Of a stretch of DNA of 5,108 nt, positions 1 through 5,054 are shown one piece after another (position 1 is the stretch's first letter; each line of letters begins with the position of its first letter). The stretch is from SZUA-584 sp964441275 (GTDB lineage Bacteria; Bacillota; Clostridia; Christensenellales; SZUA-584). The position numbers and the translations under genes were made by a program. The stretch lies in the NCBI GenBank assembly GCA_964441275.1, contig CAYTUG010000038.1, forward strand, positions 1 to 5,108, written 5' to 3'. The notes under the pieces were generated by a model that was not told where the DNA came from, did no database searches, and saw nothing but the letters and a program-made list of their open reading frames with translations.

Positions 1-38
1 GTTTACGTCCCCATCACTTGGGGGCTTCTTTATTATAC
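1..38 (-). CRISPR. Probable type III-A CRISPR repeat, first (leader-proximal) unit of an array continuing past the left edge
   Basis: Only one copy is visible, so repetition itself cannot be shown. Read on the minus strand, the segment starts GTATAATAAAG near position 38 and ends GGGGACGTAAAC at position 1. It contains a CCCCA (23-19) / TGGGG (13-9) stem around a 5-nt AGTGA loop. From family knowledge, type III-A repeats are about 36 nt, carry a CCCC..GGGG-type stem, and end in an 8-nt tag such as ACGAGAAC (S. epidermidis) or ACGGAAAC (S. thermophilus). Here the equivalent tag is ACGTAAAC (8-1). Cas6 would be expected to cut at the 3' base of the stem, between 9 and 8. The tag orientation implies transcription leftward, the same direction as the cas genes. 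The 5' boundary is uncertain by about 2 nt (36-38). An alternative is a plus-strand Rho-independent terminator: on that strand the stem extends to 7 bp with a G.T wobble and is followed by TTCTTT. Confidence 0.7.
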
Positions 39-40
39 TA

Positions 41-77
41 CCCTTAAAAAGCCGCTTAAACAAAGGCTTTTAAAGGG
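41..77. repeat. Inverted repeat with 13-nt arms in the leader
   Basis: CCCTTAAAAAGCC (41-53) and GGCTTTTAAAGGG (65-77) are reverse complements at 12 of 13 positions, with one A-A mismatch (46/72), around an 11-nt spacer. The structure starts only about 3 bp from the putative leader-repeat junction. It could fold as an RNA hairpin in the leader transcript, or act as a protein-binding dyad in DNA. Its left arm overlaps the terminator-like hairpin, so the folds compete. Confidence 0.75.
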
Positions 78-88
78 CATTTGCGGCT
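45..88 (-). terminator. Possible Rho-independent terminator after cas2, just before the first repeat
   Basis: On the minus strand AGCCGC (88-83) can pair perfectly with GCGGCT (55-50), and the second arm runs straight into TTTTT (49-45). GC-rich arms plus a T tract in the direction of the cas genes fit an intrinsic terminator for the csm-cas operon. The loop of 27 nt is long, which weakens the call. The second arm is shared with a different, longer inverted repeat (41-77), so the two folds exclude each other. Confidence 0.4.
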
Positions 89-101
89 CATTCACAATAA
101 A

Positions 102-131
102 ATTATAAATATACATAATAATCATCAACAA
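102..131 (-). promoter_or_regulatory. Candidate sigma-A/sigma-70 promoter for pre-crRNA
   Basis: A perfect -10 hexamer TATAAT (107-102, minus strand) is preceded at 18 bp by TTGTTG (131-126), or at 15 bp by TTGATG (128-123). Transcription would start near position 95 and run left through the hairpins into the repeat. Neither -35 is a strong match to TTGACA and the region is AT-rich, so chance is a real alternative. A second TATAAT (37-32, minus strand) sits inside the repeat itself but lacks a well-placed -35. Confidence 0.35.
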
Positions 132-138
132 GTTGATA
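124..138. promoter_or_regulatory. Palindrome in the leader with an IHF-consensus-like core
   Basis: ATCAAC (124-129) and GTTGAT (132-137) form a perfect 6-bp inverted repeat around AA. It overlaps the candidate -35 element, so it could be an operator. On the minus strand, positions 138-126 read TATCAACTTGTTG, which fits the enterobacterial IHF consensus WATCAANNNNTTR at every constrained position. IHF bends leaders for type I-E adaptation, but it is not known from Gram-positive low-GC bacteria, so a different DNA-bending or regulatory protein, or chance, must be considered. Confidence 0.4.
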
Positions 139-216
139 TTCAGCTTAATTTTTTCCCTATGTTCTGCTGTTCGGCGCATATTTAACACATTATGACATTT
201 GGTATGTTTATGCATA

Positions 217-543
217 TTAAATAATAACAACTTCTTCCTCCGTCACCTTCCCAATATTCCCAAAGACCCTAACATCTGCATTGCTGGCAATTCTATAAAC
301 TCTTATCAAATCTTCGTCTCCGGCAAAGTTTGTTATGCCTTTGATCAGCCTTTCATAAAGGCGATTTTGCAGTATGCATTCAAATGCAGATCTTTGAACC
401 CTAACGCCAAACCCTTTCAAGTATTTGGCGAAACGTGCTCGCTTATTATTATCTACAATATCATAAATGACTACAACCAAATACTTTCTCCTTTCCTCAC
501 TAACAAAATCGTCAAACTCAAAACTATATACCCAGGAATTCAT
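217..543 (-). CDS. cas2: Cas2, CRISPR adaptation protein
   Basis: This is the small structural partner of Cas1: a Cas2 dimer bridges Cas1 dimers to capture prespacers and insert them at the leader-repeat junction. Family hallmarks are the first beta strand LVVVIYDIVD (residues 22-31) with the conserved Asp28, the arginine-rich start of helix 1 (NNKRARFAKYLKGFG, 32-46), and VRVQRSAFEC (47-56). The ATG start overlaps the cas1 stop as ATGA (4 nt) and gives 108 residues. That is about 20 longer than a typical Cas2, because 21 residues rich in aromatic and acidic side chains (MNSWVYSFEFDDF..) precede the first strand. An in-frame TTG at 480-478 with a much better ribosome site would give 87 residues beginning MVVVIYDI. 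I keep the ATG because of the coupling overlap, and because I recall similar N-terminal extensions in some clostridial Cas2 proteins (from memory, not checked). It is the last gene of the operon, next to the array. Confidence 0.92.
   Translation of the reverse strand: MNSWVYSFEFDDFVSEERRKYLVVVIYDIVDNNKRARFAKYLKGFGVRVQRSAFECILQNRLYERLIKGITNFAGDEDLIRVYRIASNADVRVFGNIGKVTEEEVVII
478..494 (-). promoter_or_regulatory. Internal ribosome-binding site and alternative TTG start of cas2
   Basis: On the minus strand AAAGGAGA (494-487) lies 7 nt before an in-frame TTG (480-478). A Cas2 starting here would have the usual length and begin right at the first beta strand. The upstream ATG at 543 has no comparable site (only ..GCTAAG before it) and would rely on coupling to cas1. 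The purine run also encodes the Glu-Arg-Arg-Lys stretch, so it may be incidental. Confidence 0.45.
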
Positions 544-1547
544 CTTAGCAAAACGGGCTTATACGAATTCATATCTGCACTCTCCATACATCTTATATAT
601 TGCTCAGTCTGCATTTCAATCGCTCTTCTAAAGCTAACAGCAAAATCGGCATATTCAACATACTTGCTTTTTGTACGTATCTTCTTTTCGTATTCCGATA
701 TAAACGCCTTTGCAGCATCTTTTTTTAAGTATATGCCCTTGCCTTCATCGGGTTTGCAAAAGTCTTCTTTTTGTATCATGTATCTTGATATACAGTTTAA
801 AACCAAGCTGTCAATTAAAATAGCACGAAATTCCTCCATAAGGTCTGAACATAAAGCCGGGTGCCCATTTCTTATAGAATGAGAAAGTCCGACATATTGA
901 TTGAGACCTTTAACGGCAAGCGTATTGTATATCTCGTACATAAGAAGAGTGTATCCAAAGCTTAACAAGGCGTTGAACCTATCTTTCGGCGGTTGCCTCG
1001 TCCGGCCTGAAAATTTAAAATCCGGCTCAGTCAGTTCGTTTAACAATTGAAAATATTCTCTTGCGGCAATACCTTCATACCCTTTCGCTTCTTCAAGGCT
1101 ACTCGATTTTGCGATAGCATCTTTGTAATGCGCCATTTTGCTTGTTTGCTCATTTATGTTTGCATCGCGGTGCCTGCCATATCGTCGTGCAATTACTATT
1201 TGATTGTTAACCTTAGCAGTTAAAATGCTTTTAGTGAAGTCTAAACGCATTTTGTTGCTTTCATAAGCTTTAAATTGCATTCTTTGGCGCTCAATATTTG
1301 TGCTTAGCGTGTTGTCCAGCCGTCCAAAAAACTTACCTCTCTCCGAGAGCCAAATCAACGATATTCCTCTTTTTAATAAGGATTTAAAACATCCGGATGA
1401 AACAGCGGCAGAACCGATTATAATAATCGCCTCAACGCCCTCAATAGGGCATTCTCTCAAAAGGCTAATCCTTTTGTTTGTAATTATCAATCTGTTTTCC
1501 GAAAAGGATACGTCGCTGCCATTCTCGTAAATATATATTACGCTCAT
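540..1547 (-). CDS. cas1: Cas1, CRISPR integrase
   Basis: This metal-dependent integrase catalyses both nucleophilic attacks that insert a new spacer at the leader end of the array, working with Cas2. The protein has 335 residues, normal for a stand-alone Cas1, with no reverse transcriptase or Cas4 fusion. The N-terminal beta domain opens with MSVIYIYENGSDVSF. The helical catalytic domain contains GYEGIAAREYF with the metal-binding Glu158, then PPKDRFNALLSFGYTLL (186-202), the GLSH motif with His223, and DLMEEFR (235-241) with the acidic ligands. All catalytic positions are intact. The stretch after His223 reads SIRNGHPALCS, where many Cas1 proteins have a GRPSLA-like sequence. The start codon overlaps the cas6 stop as ATGA and is preceded by AAGGTG (1558-1553). 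The cas1 stop in turn overlaps the cas2 start, consistent with balanced translation of the two partners. Confidence 0.97.
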   Translation of the reverse strand: MSVIYIYENGSDVSFSENRLIITNKRISLLRECPIEGVEAIIIIGSAAVSSGCFKSLLKRGISLIWLSERGKFFGRLDNTLSTNIERQRMQFKAYESNKMRLDFTKSILTAKVNNQIVIARRYGRHRDANINEQTSKMAHYKDAIAKSSSLEEAKGYEGIAAREYFQLLNELTEPDFKFSGRTRQPPKDRFNALLSFGYTLLMYEIYNTLAVKGLNQYVGLSHSIRNGHPALCSDLMEEFRAILIDSLVLNCISRYMIQKEDFCKPDEGKGIYLKKDAAKAFISEYEKKIRTKSKYVEYADFAVSFRRAIEMQTEQYIRCMESADMNSYKPVLLR

Positions 1548-2278
1548 CTATGCACCTTAACCCCGCCCATGCCAAGGGCAGTTTTGCTGCCCATGCCTGC
1601 GTACCATCCGAATTGCAGCAGCGCATTGCGTATTGCAAGCAACGATATAGGCAGCTTAGAATATAAATTCAAATACCCCCTAAATCCTAAAATACTTGTG
1701 CCTTCCAACGGAAAGTTTACGCTTTTAAGCGAATAAGAGTCCACCTTAGTTCCATTCGTTATCCTATCCACCAATTCATTGTCATATATATCCGCATTTT
1801 TAGAGAATTTAACCCATTTATGATATAGATTAATAAGTATATTTGAGACCCTCGGAAATGCTAAGAATTTACCTTCGCTTTTGTAAACGGCGGGCGATAT
1901 ATACTCAATGCTAATCTGCTTTTTTAAATCTTCATTAACCAGCTCCTCATGAAGCAACTCCTTATAACTTGTTTGACTGCGGCTTTCTTCAATTAACGAA
2001 TACTGCTCATTTTTTGCTTTTATAAATATCGAACTTTGTTTCTCTAAACTGCCAAAAATTATATCGGCAGCTTCGCTGTTAAGTGTGCTTATTATCCAAT
2101 ACGTTGCCTCCCTGTTTTCCCTGCATATATATTGAGAGAAAGCTTTTATCTGTTCGGAATGGATATGCTTAACATTGTCACCTGCTAACTCCATAATAAC
2201 ACCATGCATTATAGAGCCAGATTTAAACGTCAAAAACCTTTCCGGATTTTCCATCTTGTATACCCTTCGTTGCAGCAT
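1544..2278 (-). CDS. cas6: Cas6, pre-crRNA processing endoribonuclease
   Basis: Cas6 cuts the repeat RNA at the 3' base of its hairpin and leaves an 8-nt 5' tag on each crRNA, here probably ACGUAAAC. The C-terminal half looks like the Cas6 DUF2276-type RAMP domain: GFRGYLNLYSKLP, then GWYAGMGSKTALGMGGVKV (224-242), whose GMGSKTALGMGG (228-239) is the glycine-rich RNA-binding loop. Near the N terminus, HGVIMEL (25-31) and HIHSEQIKAF (38-47) supply His25, His38 and His40, among which the general acid/base probably lies; I cannot say which. I chose the ATG at 2278 (244 residues). It overlaps the csm5 stop as TAATG and follows a strong GGAGGAAA site (2290-2283). An upstream ATG at 2305 would add nine residues that look unlike Cas6, inside csm5. 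The gene lies between csm5 and cas1. Confidence 0.9.
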   Translation of the reverse strand: MLQRRVYKMENPERFLTFKSGSIMHGVIMELAGDNVKHIHSEQIKAFSQYICRENREATYWIISTLNSEAADIIFGSLEKQSSIFIKAKNEQYSLIEESRSQTSYKELLHEELVNEDLKKQISIEYISPAVYKSEGKFLAFPRVSNILINLYHKWVKFSKNADIYDNELVDRITNGTKVDSYSLKSVNFPLEGTSILGFRGYLNLYSKLPISLLAIRNALLQFGWYAGMGSKTALGMGGVKVHR

Positions 2279-3450
2279 TATGTTTCCTCCAAACTTAGCT
2301 CGCAAAGCCCGATGGCGAGATAATAGTAGTTGTCTTTCACTTTGTATCTGATCGTTTTGGCTGCTCTTGGCGAAAAACTCTGTTCAAAATTTTCCGCCTC
2401 TTTATAGTCTCTGGTTCGCGAGCGTTTTGAAAACTTCATATCAAGTATTTTCTTTACGGCTTGCGCCGCATTTGCATCATCGGGCGCCAAAGCATACAGC
2501 AGCGATTTAGTGTAAAACCCTGTATTCCCTCCGAGTATAAGGTTAGGGCTTGTATCTGCATAAAGGTTGGTCTTTATTTTTTTATTAATTCCTATATTAA
2601 AAGCGTTGCGCACTCTTGTTCTTACGAAATCCGTATACTTTTTTAGCATGGTTTCAATTTCTTGCTTAGAATATGAAAGCCCAATTGTAATTTCGGCAAC
2701 GCAATGAGGCTTAAGATACTCAGCATAGGTGAAAAAATTATCTTCCTTATATGCAAATCTATCAATCTTTCTAAAAATGCCGAGCTGTTTAATCGAAATA
2801 GGTCTTGAGTCGGACACAGATATCTGCCTTGCCTCGTTATTAACAATATCGTCAGCCCGAAAGAAACTATTTTCAATCTCTCGGACCGTTTTGCTAATTT
2901 CTTTGCTAACCCCACTCCTGACTCTGTAAGATTGGCGGGGACCACTCAACGGTTGCAAAGCTCTTGTGATGTTCCCCCACCACCTGTCTCTTTTGTTAGC
3001 GTTTTGCGGGTCGGTTATTTTTGAATAAAGCAACGCTGTTCTAATAGCTCCCTTAACAGATGAGCCGGGTATATATGGCTCTCCATTGGGGGTTTTTGTA
3101 AACGTGAGCAAATCGTTCATCGAAGATTTCCGCTCCATTCCTCTAAAAAGAGTCGGTATCGATTCACTTTCATTATCTGCCGCAACATGATAACTTTGCA
3201 CCCGTTCGGCTGTTTTCACTCCTTTAATAAATTGGTCAAAAAAACGGGGAAGCTCAAATCGTGGTTTAGACAAATTTTCAATAAAGCATTCTACAAGACC
3301 GTATTTTATCAATTCCCTGCTAAGTTTGCTCTCATCAATAACATAAACCGTATCGCCGTATCGTGCGTATTGAGTTCTGTCAAGCTTATCTCCGGACCCA
3401 ATATAGACAGGAGTCGCAATTTTTATTGTGGCATTATATGTTTTATGCAT
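2278..3450 (-). CDS. csm5: Csm5, RAMP subunit of the type III-A Csm complex
   Basis: Csm5 caps the 3' end of the crRNA in the Csm effector complex and is needed for crRNA maturation. The protein has 390 residues, at the upper end of the family range. It has two RAMP-type halves. The first begins with a beta strand and a glycine turn (YNATIKIATPVYIGSGD, 5-21) and carries the RAMP signature PYIPGSSVKGAIRTAL (125-140), which closely parallels the same motif in Csm3. The second half carries LILGGNTGFYTKSLLYAL (304-321), the glycine-rich element typical of Csm5. Between them lies a basic stretch (about 152-190) that could contact RNA. The start ATG overlaps the csm4 stop by 8 nt (ATGCATAA), with only a weak G-rich site upstream, so coupling to csm4 is likely. 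The stop overlaps cas6 by 1 nt. Confidence 0.93.
   Translation of the reverse strand: MHKTYNATIKIATPVYIGSGDKLDRTQYARYGDTVYVIDESKLSRELIKYGLVECFIENLSKPRFELPRFFDQFIKGVKTAERVQSYHVAADNESESIPTLFRGMERKSSMNDLLTFTKTPNGEPYIPGSSVKGAIRTALLYSKITDPQNANKRDRWWGNITRALQPLSGPRQSYRVRSGVSKEISKTVREIENSFFRADDIVNNEARQISVSDSRPISIKQLGIFRKIDRFAYKEDNFFTYAEYLKPHCVAEITIGLSYSKQEIETMLKKYTDFVRTRVRNAFNIGINKKIKTNLYADTSPNLILGGNTGFYTKSLLYALAPDDANAAQAVKKILDMKFSKRSRTRDYKEAENFEQSFSPRAAKTIRYKVKDNYYYLAIGLCELSLEET
2283..2290 (-). promoter_or_regulatory. Ribosome-binding site that decides the cas6 start
   Basis: GGAGGAAA on the minus strand lies a few bases before the ATG at 2278, within the last codons of csm5. It supports 2278 over the in-frame ATG at 2305, for which this site would be downstream of the start. 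Confidence 0.8.
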
Positions 3451-4417
3451 TTGTCTCTACCCCCAAACAAAGCGCCTTGCCGTTCCTATAAACCGGGTGG
3501 GCGCCGTTTTGGCCTACATCAGCAATAATGCCTAAAGGCGCGGCATTAAAACAGCTTCCCTCCGCAATAACTGCAACGCTTTTCTTTTTATATTGCGTTG
3601 TCGCATAAGTTTGCGATTCTATGTACCCTTTTCTCCAAAGCAGCTTATAGCCAAGCGCATATTCATGCCAATTTTCACTTTCGGGCAAGCACACGCTAAC
3701 AAGCATCTTAACATTTGCGCTGTTAGCATAGTCCATCATTTTGCGCATGGTTGCTGTTTCATCATCACCCGCCAAGCAAAAAGAAAACCTACCATAGCCC
3801 CATGAACGCTTTCCGCCAAGCCCTGAATAGCTTAGGCTGTCAAGCACAGCAGCAAATACATCATTATAATAACTATCTTCGCAAACAAGTATAAAATACA
3901 AGCCGCAGTCTTTATTAAAATGAAATACGCTTACAACATATGGTTTATTATCGCCGTCCGGTATAAACCACACTTTGCTTTGAACTTCCACTTCGCCAAA
4001 AGCAGAACCGCAGCAAAACAACTCGGCGTTCGAATGCTTTCCTTCGAGAAAACTTATATAATCGTTAAAATTATCGGCGGCGATAAATTGCAGATTTTTT
4101 AGCTGTTTTTTAAGCTTTGAATTGCTCTCAAGCTGCTTTTCGCGTTCGAATACCATAAGAGGCTTGGGTACAAACAGCCCCTTTTCATTAAACGGAAGCA
4201 AAGAGGATAATATTATTTCTCCTTCTTTTGTTTTATCAGCAAAATCTTGCGCTGCAGTTTCGCCAAAAAGCCTTAAAGTTTCAATAAAAAGCGCAGAGAA
4301 CAGAGTGTCTGAATGCAAGTAGTATTCTGTTCCTTCAACACCCCCGCATCCGTGGCTGCTGCCAAAATGTACAGCAGTTTTAAACGATAGCTTTATAAAG
4401 CGGATTGTCTTTGACAT
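3443..4417 (-). CDS. csm4: Csm4, RAMP subunit (Cas5 group) of the type III-A Csm complex
   Basis: Csm4 binds the 5' tag of the crRNA and contacts Cas10, anchoring the base of the complex. The protein has 324 residues, normal for the family. It begins with a RAMP first strand (IRFIKLSFKTAVHFGS, 5-20), followed by LHSDTLFSAL (34-43), the conserved helix motif of Csm4. A glycine-rich loop, YSGLGGKRSWGYGRFSF (197-213), matches the usual GGxRSxGxGxF pattern, and the C terminus HPVYRNGKALCLGV (307-320) is also typical. The ATG is preceded by AAGGAG (4433-4428) at a 10-nt spacing. It lies inside csm3, giving a 38-nt out-of-frame overlap. No later in-frame Met would keep the first beta strand, so this start is well supported. 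The residues between about 90 and 115 are lysine- and glutamate-rich and may form an exposed helix. Confidence 0.94.
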   Translation of the reverse strand: MSKTIRFIKLSFKTAVHFGSSHGCGGVEGTEYYLHSDTLFSALFIETLRLFGETAAQDFADKTKEGEIILSSLLPFNEKGLFVPKPLMVFEREKQLESNSKLKKQLKNLQFIAADNFNDYISFLEGKHSNAELFCCGSAFGEVEVQSKVWFIPDGDNKPYVVSVFHFNKDCGLYFILVCEDSYYNDVFAAVLDSLSYSGLGGKRSWGYGRFSFCLAGDDETATMRKMMDYANSANVKMLVSVCLPESENWHEYALGYKLLWRKGYIESQTYATTQYKKKSVAVIAEGSCFNAAPLGIIADVGQNGAHPVYRNGKALCLGVETNA

Positions 4418-5054
4418 GGCTTAAAAGCTCCTTATATTCTGTTGTGTCGTTATCTTTCAAAGATTTTACTTCAAAATTCAAGAATGCGACACGTCCATAA
4501 CCTCTTGTCCCGCTGCCGCCTAAGTAATCGTAATGAAGCAACTCAAAACCTTTTGCAATTACCTCGAAATCCTTTTTTACATCCTCTTCGCTATACAGGT
4601 TGTAAATGACTAAAAAACAAAATTCGCTTCCGGCTATTACGCGCTCTTGCTGACGGGGCGTTGCCTTAAGCTCTATACGCTCAATGGTATTTTCGTATTT
4701 AATTTCGGTGTAAGATAACTCTGTGTTTGCATTCCTTAAACGTTTTTCGCTTTCCGGTGTTAAAAAGCAGTCTGAAAACATCAGCTTACTTTCCCTATAT
4801 GGGCAATCGCTGCCGCCGAATAACTCTTTTATATGTTCACATTGACTTTCTGTGAGCCCTTCACTCTCTAACAGATAGCGTAATTTACCTTTTATTGAGC
4901 TGCCTGGTATAATTGGCTGAAAGGTTAGCGGGTCTCTTATCACTATGTCATCAACGGCGCCTATTGCCGAGTTTGTATACCCGGCGCCAATATGCATTCC
5001 TGTAATGACGTGTATTTTAGCAGTTATAATAATCTTATCCTTTAAAACTTTCAT
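4380..5054 (-). CDS. csm3: Csm3, backbone RAMP and target-RNA endoribonuclease of the Csm complex
   Basis: Several Csm3 copies form the filament that holds the crRNA spacer and cut bound target RNA at 6-nt intervals. The protein has 224 residues, the usual size. In order it shows the first strand and turn TGMHIGAGY (18-26); GAVDD (32-36), in which Asp35 aligns with the catalytic Asp33 of Streptococcus thermophilus Csm3; PIIPGSSIKGKLR (47-59), the RAMP signature; LFGG (78-81); SYTEIKYENTIERI (114-127); ATPRQQER (131-138); and the glycine-rich DYLGGSGTRGYGRVAF (176-191). The catalytic Asp is present, so RNA cleavage should be intact. The start ATG overlaps the csm2 stop as TAATG and follows a strong GGAGGAGA site (5068-5061). 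The last 12 or so codons overlap csm4. Confidence 0.97.
   Translation of the reverse strand: MKVLKDKIIITAKIHVITGMHIGAGYTNSAIGAVDDIVIRDPLTFQPIIPGSSIKGKLRYLLESEGLTESQCEHIKELFGGSDCPYRESKLMFSDCFLTPESEKRLRNANTELSYTEIKYENTIERIELKATPRQQERVIAGSEFCFLVIYNLYSEEDVKKDFEVIAKGFELLHYDYLGGSGTRGYGRVAFLNFEVKSLKDNDTTEYKELLSHVKDNPLYKAIV
4428..4433 (-). promoter_or_regulatory. Ribosome-binding site of csm4, inside csm3
   Basis: AAGGAG on the minus strand, 10 nt before the csm4 ATG. It lies within the coding sequence for the Csm3 C-terminal tail and supports the overlapping start of csm4. Confidence 0.75.

Larger units (their letters stand above)
39..216 (-). promoter_or_regulatory. CRISPR leader / intergenic region between cas2 and the first repeat
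   Basis: This 178-bp non-coding stretch separates the cas2 stop codon from the putative first repeat. It is very AT-rich, as CRISPR leaders usually are, and lies on the 5' side of the repeat when the repeat is oriented by its tag. It should therefore carry the pre-crRNA promoter and the sequence that Cas1-Cas2 reads at the leader-repeat junction (about 38/39). Visible within it are a 13-bp-arm inverted repeat (41-77), an overlapping terminator-like hairpin (45-88), a TATAAT box with a possible -35 (102-131), and a palindrome (124-137). The part nearest cas2 (139-216) shows only a loose direct repeat, GCATATTTAA at 176 and GCATATTAAA at 212. A minus-strand open frame crosses the region but lacks a good ribosome site or recognisable protein, so I treat the region as non-coding. 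Confidence 0.6.

Noticed and set aside
7..31. Plus-strand Rho-independent terminator (GTCCCCA/TGGGGGC stem followed by TTCTTT)
   Set aside because: Possible on sequence alone, but the match to type III-A repeat architecture and tag, and the position beside cas2, make a CRISPR repeat the better explanation; no plus-strand gene is seen to need it.
33..230. Minus-strand open frame of 65 codons across the leader
   Set aside because: It covers both hairpins and the palindrome, has no convincing ribosome site, resembles no protein I know, and overlaps the 3' end of cas2; best read as chance in AT-rich DNA.
199..882. Plus-strand open frame of 227 codons
   Set aside because: It lies antisense to cas2 and the 3' half of cas1, both clearly real by conserved motifs; its translation has no recognisable domain.
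2278..2305. Longer Cas6 with nine extra N-terminal residues
   Set aside because: The ATG at 2278 has a strong GGAGGAAA site and a TAATG junction, while the extra residues merely read the 3' end of csm5 in another frame.
2643..2945. Minus-strand 100-codon frame within csm5
   Set aside because: It is an out-of-frame shadow inside csm5, without a ribosome site or protein-like features.
3187..3528. Plus-strand 113-codon frame over the csm4/csm5 junction
   Set aside because: It is antisense to two well-supported genes and has no recognisable product.
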